The position numbers and the translations under genes are program-made. From the NCBI GenBank assembly GCA_002291955.1, contig DBBA01000059.1, positions 1 through 14,972 of the forward strand: a stretch of 14,972 nucleotides of DNA. Reading direction: 5' to 3'. The DNA is from Rhodobacteraceae bacterium UBA996. GTDB taxonomy: Bacteria; Pseudomonadota; Alphaproteobacteria; Rhodobacterales; Rhodobacteraceae. The notes beneath the pieces are model-generated. The model did no database searches, was not told where the DNA came from, and saw nothing but the letters and a program-made list of their open reading frames with translations. Below, in pieces: positions 1 to 6,634 of the stretch (its first letter is position 1; the number at the start of each line of letters is the position of its first letter).

Positions 1-678
1 CTGCGGGGCAGGGGCGGCCGCGGCAAGCGTGGCCGTGATGCTGTTCGACAGCACCGACCCACCGCTGTTCGTCGCCCGGATGCGCAGCGTGATCGTCCCC
101 GGCGCCTCGCCCGTCGTGTTCCAGGACGTGCCCGACAGCTCGCCGCGCTTGTCCACCGCGTCCAGCCGAAACTCCTCGACCGTCAGCACCGCCGCGGGAC
201 CGGCCACGCCTTCCGTAAAGGTCATGGTCTGGCCAATGGTGTAGCTGGCAGCGCTGAACGCGGGCTGCGTGCTGAACGTCGGGGGCGCATAGGTGATGGT
301 GCCGGACCCGACGGTCTGCCACGGCGTCTCACCGGGGCTCGTGCCGCCCGTCTCGACCGCGCGCCACTGCGCGACGATGGGATCGCCGTCGTTGCCTGCA
401 AGGGGCGTGTAAACCGCGACCGTCGCCGCGCTGGCCCCGTCGACCAGCCAGCGGAACTGGTAGCTGATCGTGCCGCCGCCGCTGGGCAAGGCCACGCCCG
501 CCGTGATGGTCCGCAAGGCGCCGATGCGGAACGCCGGGCCGCCGGACAGCGACCCTGGCGCGGTGATCGTGGGGCCGACGGCCGCGGGCGGCAGGACCCG
601 ACGCCGTTGCACCACCAACTGCGATCCGGCGACACGCTCGCGCGCGCCGACCGGCATGATGACAGTCCGGCGCGCCAT
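1..678 (-). CDS. Ig-like domain phage surface protein (partial, C-terminus cut)
   Basis: An open frame of 226 residues that runs off the left edge without a stop. It begins MARRTVIMPVGARERVAGSQ, then holds two Ig-like or related beta-sandwich units. The first starts near P-T-I-T-A-P-G-S-L-S-G-G (about residues 36-47) and includes G-G-G-T-I-S-Y-Q-F-R-W-L-V-D-G (about 67-81). The second starts at P-P-T-F-S-T-Q-P-A-F (about 133) and ends R-I-R-A-T-N-S-G-G-S-V-L-S-N-S (about 203-217). Such repeats are common in phage fibres and decorations, where they give weak adhesion to cells or mucus. Overlap of one base with the preceding gene (TGATG) supports the ATG at 678. The missing C-terminus may hold a catalytic or binding domain. 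Confidence 0.8.
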   Translation of the reverse strand, partial: MARRTVIMPVGARERVAGSQLVVQRRRVLPPAAVGPTITAPGSLSGGPAFRIGALRTITAGVALPSGGGTISYQFRWLVDGASAATVAVYTPLAGNDGDPIVAQWRAVETGGTSPGETPWQTVGSGTITYAPPTFSTQPAFSAASYTIGQTMTFTEGVAGPAAVLTVEEFRLDAVDKRGELSGTSWNTTGEAPGTITLRIRATNSGGSVLSNSITATLAAAAPAPQ

Positions 679-1016
679 CAGACCGCCCTCACCGTCTGCT
701 GGTCCAGCACCGTGACGATCATGTCGGGCGTGCGCACCGGATCGCTCGCGCCGTCGATGACCGCGATGTCGTACTTCAGCACGTTCCGGGCATCCGACAC
801 GGGGAAGTTGCGCGTCAGCGATGCCGGCGCCGACACCCGCACCACGTTCCCGTTCGGCGACGACACCGCGACGACGGTCAGGTCGGCCACCAGCGCTTCG
901 CGGTTGCGCAGCTGGGCCAGCAGCGTTCGGCCGGTGACGACGAACGGCGTCACCCCGTCGGCTTGGAACAGCTCGATCTCCTCGGAAAACCCGTCGTCCC
1001 GCTTGATCTCGGTCAT
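678..1016 (-). CDS. Small beta-sandwich phage protein, BppU N-terminus-like
   Basis: A 112-residue protein starting MTEIKRDDGFSEEIELFQADGVTPFVVTGRTLLAQLRNRE. The pattern of an R-x-D-x-F start, a beta strand with d-g-x-P-x-x-x-T-G, then L-x-x-Q-L-R, resembles the small beta-sandwich domains of the BppU N-terminal kind found in baseplate and fibre proteins. It ends with a Y-D-I-A-V-I-D-G-A-S-D-P strand-turn and a closing T-V-L-D-Q-Q-T-V. A tail or fibre accessory role is inferred from position next to the Ig-like gene. ATG at 1016 has AGGAGGT before it. Its TGA shares a base with the next ATG (TGATG). Confidence 0.65.
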   Translation of the reverse strand: MTEIKRDDGFSEEIELFQADGVTPFVVTGRTLLAQLRNREALVADLTVVAVSSPNGNVVRVSAPASLTRNFPVSDARNVLKYDIAVIDGASDPVRTPDMIVTVLDQQTVRAV

Positions 1017-1021
1017 GCCCT

Positions 1022-1028
1022 ACCTCCT
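1022..1028 (-). promoter_or_regulatory. Strong ribosome binding site for the 112-residue gene
   Basis: AGGAGGT lies 5 bases before the ATG at 1016 and contains the last bases of the o-spanin stop TAG. It is the closest match to the consensus in the window and restarts strong translation after the lysis genes. Confidence 0.7.
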
Positions 1029-1227
1029 ACTTGCAGCCCGCGTCCAAGGTGGCAATCAGGACCTCGCCCGACCGGATCGAAAGCGGACCACCATCCGCCG
1101 CCAGGTCCGCCGCATGACGGCTGCGCGGCGCGTCCGTCGCATCGCAGATCGCGCTATCGCTGACCGCGGTCGCGCAGCCGGTCGCGAATGTCATCGTCAG
1201 TGCCAGTGCCAGCGCCGCGCGTGTCAT
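1027..1227 (-). CDS. Outer-membrane spanin lipoprotein (Rz1-like)
   Basis: A 66-residue lipoprotein with a lipobox near residues 15-18 (A-T-G-C, Cys18 as the lipidated residue) after a hydrophobic signal (RAALALALTMTFA), giving a mature protein of about 49 residues. It is not notably proline-rich, but it has two further cysteines (positions 28 and 65) that might form a disulphide. The ATG at 1227, with GAGG 8 bases upstream, is preferred; the longer in-frame start at 1320 would put the signal sequence in the middle of the protein. It begins inside the i-spanin gene in another frame, the classical Rz/Rz1 arrangement. Confidence 0.8.
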   Translation of the reverse strand: MTRAALALALTMTFATGCATAVSDSAICDATDAPRSRHAADLAADGGPLSIRSGEVLIATLDAGCK

Positions 1228-1405
1228 GGTCGATCCTCTGCCGGGTGTTGGAATAGTCCTGCGCGGCCTTTGCCTGCGCCTGTGCGTGGGCAGCGGAGGC
1301 CCCTTCGCGCCGCCCGGCAACCCATGCCGCCAGGACGGCCGCAGCGCCCGCCACAGCCCACGCCAGAGCGCGCCCGAGGCGCGTGCCGAGTAGCCAGCCG
1401 ATCAC
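1154..1405 (-). CDS. Inner-membrane spanin (Rz-like)
   Basis: An 83-residue protein with an N-terminal transmembrane helix (about residues 9-30, RALAWAVAGAAAVLAAWVAG), then a periplasmic Ala/Gln-rich helical stretch (REGASAAHAQAQAKAAQDYS) and a polar end rich in Asp and Arg (DDDIRDRLRDRGQR). This is the normal shape of an Rz-type i-spanin, which bridges to the outer-membrane partner to fuse membranes at the last step of lysis. The GTG at 1405 overlaps the holin stop. The last 74 bases overlap the start of the o-spanin gene in another frame. The call rests on topology plus partner, as spanins diverge quickly. Confidence 0.78.
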   Translation of the reverse strand: MIGWLLGTRLGRALAWAVAGAAAVLAAWVAGRREGASAAHAQAQAKAAQDYSNTRQRIDHDTRGAGTGTDDDIRDRLRDRGQR

Positions 1406-1623
1406 CGGATTGCCCAGCGGATATAGACGCCGAGTGCAGTGACGATACCGGCGCCAAGTCCGATGCCTGCGTTGATGACCGTCTCAAGGTGGATCGTCAG
1501 CAGCCCGCGCGCCGCGTCATACTGGAACCCGTCCACGCCGGTCAGCAGCGTCCCGATCAGCGCCGCGCCAATTGGCCCGATGATGTAGACGGACGCGCGC
1601 CCGTCAGCCGGTTTCAGTGCCAT
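1402..1623 (-). CDS. Holin, two-transmembrane small protein
   Basis: A 73-residue protein with two hydrophobic segments (residues ~12-29, VYIIGPIGAALIGTLLTG; ~49-68, VINAGIGLGAGIVTALGVYI) joined by a short polar loop and ending in R-W-A-I-R. This is the class II holin layout: it would pore the inner membrane at a set time and let the amidase out. Family names are not clear from sequence, but the topology and place between endolysin and spanins make the role likely. ATG at 1623 is one base after the endolysin stop (TGACATG). Its stop overlaps the next GTG (GTGA). Confidence 0.78.
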   Translation of the reverse strand: MALKPADGRASVYIIGPIGAALIGTLLTGVDGFQYDAARGLLTIHLETVINAGIGLGAGIVTALGVYIRWAIR

Positions 1624-1624
1624 G

Positions 1625-2251
1625 TCAGTTCCTCTTGAACAGGCGGGTCAGAAGGTCCGCGATGATCTGCCCCAGCGACCGCGTGCTAAGTGTCTCGGGC
1701 ACATGGTCCGCAGGCGGGGCCGTCACGCGCGGCGCGGGCTTCACGCCGGACAAGGCGCGCTTGTCCAACTTCATCTGCACCATCCGGCGCAGGCGGTCGC
1801 CGACGGCCACCGCATCGCCCGGTGCGGGCATGTCGGGCAGCCACGCAATGTCCCACTTCCGGCGCTGCTTGATGCCGATGTTGCGCTCGACCTCAGCATG
1901 CGACAGCACGGTTTCGCGGGTGACGGGCACGTCCCATTTCAGGCACAGGTCGGCGGTCAGCCGGACCAGCGCGTCTACCTGGCGCATGGTGATCGGCGCC
2001 GTGCCCGGATCGAACGGACGCTCGCGCGCGCCGTGCATCCCGTCCAGCGCCACGCCGATGGCGTAGGGATTGGCGTTGAGTGTGTGGGCTGCGTACCGGC
2101 CCGGCTTCAACGGCGGAAACTGCGCCTCTGGGGGCCAGTCGCCATGCATGACCGTCCCGTCATGCAGGATCACGTAGTTGTAGCTGTCCCGCTCGATAGG
2201 GTGCAGCCCTTCGGCACCGGCAGTCCAGTGCCAGTGGATGCGACGGATCAT
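1625..2251 (-). CDS. Endolysin, N-acetylmuramoyl-L-alanine amidase (Amidase_2)
   Basis: A 208-residue zinc amidase that cleaves the bond between muramic acid and L-alanine in peptidoglycan to release progeny. The N-terminus MIRRIHWHWTAG carries the first zinc-ligand histidine region. A-A-H-T-L-N-A-N-P-Y-A-I-G-V-A-L-D-G lies at about 54-71, the equivalent of the 'H..g.N..siGi' motif. S-H-A-E-V-E-R...K-W-D-I (about 117-135) gives the second histidine, the lysine and the final aspartate ligand. The C-terminus (about 150-208) ends in an amphipathic helix S-L-G-Q-I-I-A-D-L-L-T-R-L-F-K-R-N, which may bind membrane or outer membrane. There is no signal peptide, so release depends on the holin. Strong AGGAG at 2260-2264. 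The TGA of TGACATG at its start is out of frame with the upstream gene. Confidence 0.92.
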   Translation of the reverse strand: MIRRIHWHWTAGAEGLHPIERDSYNYVILHDGTVMHGDWPPEAQFPPLKPGRYAAHTLNANPYAIGVALDGMHGARERPFDPGTAPITMRQVDALVRLTADLCLKWDVPVTRETVLSHAEVERNIGIKQRRKWDIAWLPDMPAPGDAVAVGDRLRRMVQMKLDKRALSGVKPAPRVTAPPADHVPETLSTRSLGQIIADLLTRLFKRN

Positions 2252-2262
2252 GTCAGAATCTC

Positions 2263-2556
2263 CTAAGGCTGGGGGTAGCCGCCGCCGTTGCGCTCGATGC
2301 GCTCCAGCCTGGCGTCGATCCGGGCCAGCAAGCTCAAAATGTTCGCGGTTTTCTCGTCGTTCCGCGTCACCATGGCCTCCTGACCGCGCAGACGGGCCTC
2401 CATGTCGTCGATGGCCGCGGCCTGCTGGGCGATCTCAGCGCGCAGACCGCCGACGATCTGACCGCCCTGCAGCAGCATGGCCACCACCCCGGCAAGGCTG
2501 GCCATGGTGGCAATGGTCGTCACCATCGGCATGACCGGCTTCTGGTCAGTCGACAT
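2263..2556 (-). CDS. Small membrane protein with coiled coil, possible lysis helper
   Basis: A 97-residue protein with a short polar N-terminus, one hydrophobic segment (about residues 10-33, TTIATMASLAGVVAMLLQGG), and a following heptad-rich helix (about 37-87, with RAEIAQQAAAIDDMEARLRG and ILSLLARIDARLERIER). No signal peptidase site is obvious, so a membrane-anchored coiled coil is expected. It sits between the fibre-assembly gene and the endolysin, so a holin partner, antiholin or other lysis accessory is plausible. A virion-associated role cannot be excluded. The stop TAG lies inside the endolysin's AGGAG ribosome site. I do not recognise a named family. Confidence 0.6.
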   Translation of the reverse strand: MSTDQKPVMPMVTTIATMASLAGVVAMLLQGGQIVGGLRAEIAQQAAAIDDMEARLRGQEAMVTRNDEKTANILSLLARIDARLERIERNGGGYPQP

Positions 2557-2557
2557 G

Positions 2558-3046
2558 TCAGGTTCCTTCTGTGAGTCCGAACAGCGCGTCCATCTGCGCC
2601 TGCGTCATGCCCTTGGCGATGCGGATCATCTCGACCGCGGGGTGCATCCGGTCGATCTCCTCCAGACCGGCCCATTCGCCGCGCCAGATGGTGCGCTGCG
2701 GCTCCGGCACCCGCTGCAGCTCCTCCTCAATGGGACCGGCCGGGATCTGCCCCCTGTTCCCCTCCAAGAACTCCTGGGGCGTGAGGTGCTGGGCCTCCAG
2801 CGCCGCACGCATGAACGGCAACCGCTTGCGGCTTGCCGTCGCCCGGCGCTGCTCGATGGTCAGCGCGGGCGGCTGCACCAGCACAGGCGCGCCGTCCTGT
2901 CCCACAATGATTGACAGACCTGCGGCCTGCCCGGCCATCAGGGCGGCATGCTGCGCCGGGTCGATGGCGATCAGGTCGCTAGGCAAGGATTGGTACACAA
3001 GCTGATCGGTGTCGAAAAACGCGCGCAAGGACGGCGACCACATCAT
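2558..3046 (-). CDS. Tail fibre assembly-like protein
   Basis: A 162-residue protein right after the fibre gene. Its N-terminal half (Y-Q-S-L-P-S-D-L-I-A-I-D-P-A-Q-H-A-A-L-M-A-G-Q-A-A-G, then D-G-A-P-V-L-V-Q-P-P-A) matches the pattern of tail-fibre-assembly chaperones, where a fibre-trimerisation helper is translated next to its fibre. The C-terminal part (R-K-R-L-P-F-M-R-A-A-L-E-A...I-P-A-G-P-I-E-E-E-L...Q-M-D-A-L-F-G-L) is a helical domain common in genes of this position. It starts with tandem ATG codons at 3046 and 3043; either may be used. The role is inferred from family resemblance and neighbours. Confidence 0.65.
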   Translation of the reverse strand: MMWSPSLRAFFDTDQLVYQSLPSDLIAIDPAQHAALMAGQAAGLSIIVGQDGAPVLVQPPALTIEQRRATASRKRLPFMRAALEAQHLTPQEFLEGNRGQIPAGPIEEELQRVPEPQRTIWRGEWAGLEEIDRMHPAVEMIRIAKGMTQAQMDALFGLTEGT

Positions 3047-3047
3047 G

Positions 3048-3650
3048 TCAGTGCCCTACCGCCCAGAAGCACAATTGCGCGGTCGCGTAGGCATTGGACG
3101 CTGGGTCGCGCGCCCAGATGCGAATCTGTGACGTCGACACAAACTGCGCACCGCAGCTGAAGGCACCGCCAAAGTTGTCGCTCACGATGACCTGGTGCGG
3201 GTCATTGGGAAACGCGATGGGCAGGCTGATCAGTGTCCCGGATGCTCCGGCCGACCCAAGGTAGACGCCCGAGCCCCACTGAAAGATCGTCCCATTCGCC
3301 ATCCGCGACCAGCCTGCATCGGCGTGCAGTTGGCCGTAGCCCAGGGTCGCCCGCTGCTGCGCGGGCGACATCGGGGCGGGCGGCGCGGCCACGCCGCCAG
3401 GGTTGCCCCACACAAACCCCGGGTCCAGCGTCTCGGGCGTGACGCCGATCCATTCCGTGTTCGCCGCATTGCGCACGCGCAGGACAGACGGGGTAACACC
3501 GGTGTCGAGCCACATCATGCCGCCGACGGTCGGGCTGGGGGCGGTGGCACCGCTGCTGGATGTCCGCAGCACCTCTATCAGGGCATTGAAGCCACCCCGC
3601 ACCGCGGCGCCGGACCCGTCGGAAACACCCCAATTCGACGTCTGCGCCAT
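3048..3650 (-). CDS. Tail fibre protein with gp53-like C-terminal domain
   Basis: A 200-residue fibre protein just after the tip gene. Residues 1-60 look like the fibre base (G-G-F-N-A-L-I-E-V-L-R-T, then a P-T-V-G-G-M-M-W-L-D-T-G segment found in many fibre proteins where it precedes 'LRVRNAANTEWI'). The C-terminal ~90 residues carry N-G-T-I-F-Q-W-G-S-G, I-S-L-P-I-A-F-P-N-D-P-H-Q-V-I-V-S and a final C-F-W-A-V-G-H strand, the pattern of the gp53-like C-terminal beta domain that often binds host surface sugars. The ATG at 3650 lies one base after the tip gene's stop. In-frame sequence continues upstream to 3908 inside the tip gene, but that extension is a shadow. Confidence 0.82.
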   Translation of the reverse strand: MAQTSNWGVSDGSGAAVRGGFNALIEVLRTSSSGATAPSPTVGGMMWLDTGVTPSVLRVRNAANTEWIGVTPETLDPGFVWGNPGGVAAPPAPMSPAQQRATLGYGQLHADAGWSRMANGTIFQWGSGVYLGSAGASGTLISLPIAFPNDPHQVIVSDNFGGAFSCGAQFVSTSQIRIWARDPASNAYATAQLCFWAVGH

Positions 3651-3651
3651 G

Positions 3652-6231
3652 TCAGGCGACCTCCTCTGCCAGTAGCCGCAGGACACTGACCTGCGGATTG
3701 TATGATGGGTCGGACGACCGCAGCACCGCGCGCGCCTGCACGCCGCGCGTGCGGACCTCGGTACTGTCAATCCGCCCCCAGTCGCCCCAAGCCGGGGTCC
3801 CGGACGGGGCGTCGGTCGTGGTGCGCGCCTCGACGAACACGTCGACTTCATCCCCGCGGATGCCGTCCCAGGACAGCCAGGAATCAACCGACTCGGGGCG
3901 AGCATCAAAGCTCGCGCCGATCAGGTCTACGGTCAGGTCGATCACGCTGCGCAGCCGCACGCGCCGGATCGACCCCAGATCCATCGCCGCCGAAAACGCA
4001 TACCCGCCTTCGGGCCGGATGCCGCCAAGCGAGTCGAACCGCGGGATCGCGTCCCAGGATGCCACGGCATCGACGTTCCCCAGCGCGGTCAGCGTGAGGA
4101 CACCGGCCGAAACGGTCGTGCCGGTCTTTGCGCCGGTGAACTCGTCATCCTCCTGCAGCAGGCCCGCGGCGACAAAGTCGATGGCCTGTGCACCGTCCGT
4201 CAGGACGATGGACACCGGGCCTTGCCGCCCGCCGCTGTCCTCGGCCGCGACCAGGTACGCGCCCGGCTTCAAGGGTGGCAGCGCCAGCGCGGTCGCGCCC
4301 GGGACCCGTTCCATCGACACCGAATTCGACCACGACGGCGCGGCTGATGCCGAATGCCGGATCACGATGCTGCCACCGATGCGGACGTCCAGATCGGGAT
4401 GCTGGTCCCATTTCAGGACCGCCAGCCCGCCTGCGGTCTGCAGGCTCAGACCGGTCACCGCCCGCGGCGCCGCCGCCAGGCCCGAGATCACCTGCGTGAC
4501 CTCCCGCCAGTCGGACGTGACCCCCAACCCCGTGATCGCGCGCACTTGGAACGACCAAGGTCCCGGCGTGATGTCGCGAACCTCGAACACCGTCTGGTCG
4601 GTGCGGCCCAGCGTCAGCCACTTACTTTCGCCCAAGCGACCCTGCACCTGATACTCGCGCACGAAGGCACTGGGCGCGGCCACCCATTGCAGACGGGCCA
4701 ACGCCTTGACGCCCGACCCGTCCGTGGTCGCATACAACTCCTCGGTCACCTCGGGCGTGCCGGGCAGCCCCAGGTCGAAGGCCGACGGCAGCGTCGTGCG
4801 CGGCGCGGCGGCGTAGATCTGCTCCTCGGTCACCGACCAGTCGTAGACCAGCGGCGACGTCTCGCGCAGCGTCAGCTGCGGCACCAGCAGCCCGTCCTGC
4901 AGGCCAAGTGCCACCCGCTGCACCTCGAACGGCTTCGCGGCAAAGCCCCAGCGGGCATAGTCCAGAAGCGCGACCTCGGCCGGACTGACGCGCCACGCCG
5001 AGAGCTTGCCGTCGAGGTCAACCGTGAACTGTCGCCGGGCCCGCTCCAGCTCGATGCGCGCCAGCCGTTGCGCCGCGGCCGCGCTGATCGTGAAGGGCAG
5101 GGTCACGTCCCGCCAGGACGCCTCGCCACCATCCTCGGCCAGATACGCCGCCGACTGGTAGGCCGGGAAGTCGTCCGGCTGCCAGTCGTTGTCCGGGCTG
5201 ATGAACTGCCCCCGCACGCCGTTGAAGTTCTCGGCCCGGCTGACCCGGGTAGCCAGCCGCAGACCGCCCTCGCGTAGGTCGTCGGCGGTCAGCGTGGTCA
5301 CCGGCGACCGGTAGGCCCCGGTTCGGATGTACCAGCGCCCGGCGGTGTAGACCGCCTGCCCGGCGCAGGACGTCAGCATCGCCTCGATGATCGCCTTCGG
5401 CGTCTCGACCAAGTTGACCACACCGTTGCAGCTGTAGCGCTTCTCCGTCGCGGCACCCTGCACCACCACCAGCTCGTCGCAGATGTTGGCCTCGGCGATC
5501 AGGCTGGTCGCGTCGATTCCATCCTCGGCCCCGATGGGCACGCCCAGCCCATAGGTCGGGTGGGACATGTAGTCGGCGATGCACAGCGCGGCGTTGTCGG
5601 TATAGCCGCGCTGCCCGGTGCGCGGGTCCAGGACGTCGTCCTTGCCCTCGATGTCGAAAGAGATCGCCGGGATCCCGCTCGCGAAAACGTCGGCATCATA
5701 GGCCAGCACCAGGTACACATGCGCGACGCCCCGCAGCCGATGCTCGGGCGTCCACAGACTGGCCACTTCGGCATCCGCTGCGGGCAGCGCCGCCTGGTCG
5801 TCGTCGCCCAAGGCCTTCTGCACGAAAACCCGGCTCACGCCGCGGAACAGATACCGACCGACAGCGCTGCCGCTCGCATCGACGGCCATTTCGCCGTTGA
5901 AGTAGATCGCCCCGATGGACCGCACCCGGTGCGCTGCCACCGCCACGACCAAGTGCAGCTGCCTGCGGGTCCGGCCGGTCGTGTGAATGAACACGATGGT
6001 TCCGCCCTTGCGCACCCGGCCATAGACCATCTCGCGCGGGGCGACCGGCTGCCGGACGCTGACCGTGCGCTCCTGCCCGCCCAGGTCGGGTTTCGGCATG
6101 AACCGCTGCGCCAGCGCGTTCAGGACCAGCCCGCCGCCGAACCGCAGCAGCGCGGCGCCGACGCCGCCCGCGGCCAGCGTGCTGCTGATCGCCCCGGCGG
6201 CTGCAGCGATGGCGGCGCCTACTGCGGCCAC
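3652..6231 (-). CDS. Tail tip / host specificity protein, J-like
   Basis: An 859-residue tip protein expected to form the central tail spike and contact the receptor. An N-terminal Gly/Ala hydrophobic segment (residues 1-45) is followed by a conserved region with V-x-Y-G-R-V-R-K-G-G (69-78) and, at about 201-230, D-P-R-T-G...Y-T-D-N-A-A-L-C-I-A-D-Y-M...Y-G-L-G, a hallmark of J and GTA-type tip proteins. Residues ~265-440 fit the tip-attachment (Phage-tail_3) domain. Residues ~490-590 and ~590-680 look like two fibronectin-III-like units (W-S-F-Q-V-R-A-I-T-G-L-G; L-K-W-D-Q-H-P-D-L-D-V). A beta-rich C-terminus (~690-859) probably carries the most variable receptor-facing part. It is shorter than lambda J (about 1130). 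GTG start at 6231 follows the peptidase stop after one C. Confidence 0.9.
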   Translation of the reverse strand: MAAVGAAIAAAAGAISSTLAAGGVGAALLRFGGGLVLNALAQRFMPKPDLGGQERTVSVRQPVAPREMVYGRVRKGGTIVFIHTTGRTRRQLHLVVAVAAHRVRSIGAIYFNGEMAVDASGSAVGRYLFRGVSRVFVQKALGDDDQAALPAADAEVASLWTPEHRLRGVAHVYLVLAYDADVFASGIPAISFDIEGKDDVLDPRTGQRGYTDNAALCIADYMSHPTYGLGVPIGAEDGIDATSLIAEANICDELVVVQGAATEKRYSCNGVVNLVETPKAIIEAMLTSCAGQAVYTAGRWYIRTGAYRSPVTTLTADDLREGGLRLATRVSRAENFNGVRGQFISPDNDWQPDDFPAYQSAAYLAEDGGEASWRDVTLPFTISAAAAQRLARIELERARRQFTVDLDGKLSAWRVSPAEVALLDYARWGFAAKPFEVQRVALGLQDGLLVPQLTLRETSPLVYDWSVTEEQIYAAAPRTTLPSAFDLGLPGTPEVTEELYATTDGSGVKALARLQWVAAPSAFVREYQVQGRLGESKWLTLGRTDQTVFEVRDITPGPWSFQVRAITGLGVTSDWREVTQVISGLAAAPRAVTGLSLQTAGGLAVLKWDQHPDLDVRIGGSIVIRHSASAAPSWSNSVSMERVPGATALALPPLKPGAYLVAAEDSGGRQGPVSIVLTDGAQAIDFVAAGLLQEDDEFTGAKTGTTVSAGVLTLTALGNVDAVASWDAIPRFDSLGGIRPEGGYAFSAAMDLGSIRRVRLRSVIDLTVDLIGASFDARPESVDSWLSWDGIRGDEVDVFVEARTTTDAPSGTPAWGDWGRIDSTEVRTRGVQARAVLRSSDPSYNPQVSVLRLLAEEVA

Positions 6232-6232
6232 G

Positions 6233-6631
6233 TCAGACCTCCCACGCCGTCACGGCCGCACTCAGCGGCACGAAGGACAGGCCTGCGTTGCCCGGCGCCG
6301 CCACATGGTCGCCGACACAGATGCCGAACCCGTGCTCCGGCGCGACCAGCGCCAGGTCGCCCCGCTGCGCAAACGTCGCGGCGATCCGCGGCTTGCCCAG
6401 GAAGAAGTCGCCGACCTCGTGCAGGCGCCGCGCGCCCTGGTTGCGCAGGTAGCGCATCGCCGACCGCTGGTCGTGGTAGTGGCCGCGCCAATCCACCAGC
6501 TCGCACCCGGTAAGCTGCCCGACCACGTCGAAGGCCCAGGTCGTGCAGTCGTGCTGGCCCCAGGCAAAGGGCCGATGGCGTGCTGCCTCGACCGCCCGCG
6601 CCAGCACCGCTTCCCATCCCTCGACCCGCAT
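6233..6631 (-). CDS. Tail-associated cysteine peptidase, NlpC/P60-like (DUF6950 style)
   Basis: A 132-residue protein in the place of the tail-tip peptidoglycan hydrolase (lambda K, GTA gp14). The key feature is F-A-W-G-Q-H-D-C-T-T-W-A-F-D at residues 22-35, with C29 as the probable nucleophile, followed by R-G-H-Y at 49-52, Q-R-G-D-L-A-L-V at about 89-96 and G-I-C-V-G at 103-107. This matches the compact DUF6950-type fold, thought to help the tail pass the cell wall. A clear catalytic histidine in the classical NlpC/P60 place is not obvious: the usual G-H-x-G-I is replaced by H-G-F-G-I, so H100 is the candidate. The ATG at 6631 follows the previous stop by 3 bases. Confidence 0.72.
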   Translation of the reverse strand: MRVEGWEAVLARAVEAARHRPFAWGQHDCTTWAFDVVGQLTGCELVDWRGHYHDQRSAMRYLRNQGARRLHEVGDFFLGKPRIAATFAQRGDLALVAPEHGFGICVGDHVAAPGNAGLSFVPLSAAVTAWEV

Positions 6632-6634
6632 GGA

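Noticed and set aside
222..635. Minus-strand 137-codon frame near the left edge
   Set aside because: Overlaps the Ig-like gene in another frame; Arg/Ser/Pro-rich shadow composition, while the Ig-like frame has beta-sandwich repeats and a coupled start.
607..1638. Long plus-strand open frame of 343 codons
   Set aside because: Antisense to the 112-residue gene, both spanins and the holin. Arg/Pro/Ala-rich with no recognisable motif, as expected for shadows in GC-rich DNA.
3048..3908. Longer fibre protein starting at 3908
   Set aside because: The extra 86 residues lie inside the tip gene in another frame and are Arg/Pro-rich. The ATG at 3650 follows the tip stop by one base like its neighbours.
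4354..5277. Plus-strand open frame of 307 codons
   Set aside because: Entirely antisense to the J-like tip gene, with Arg/Gln/His-rich shadow composition and no ribosome site.
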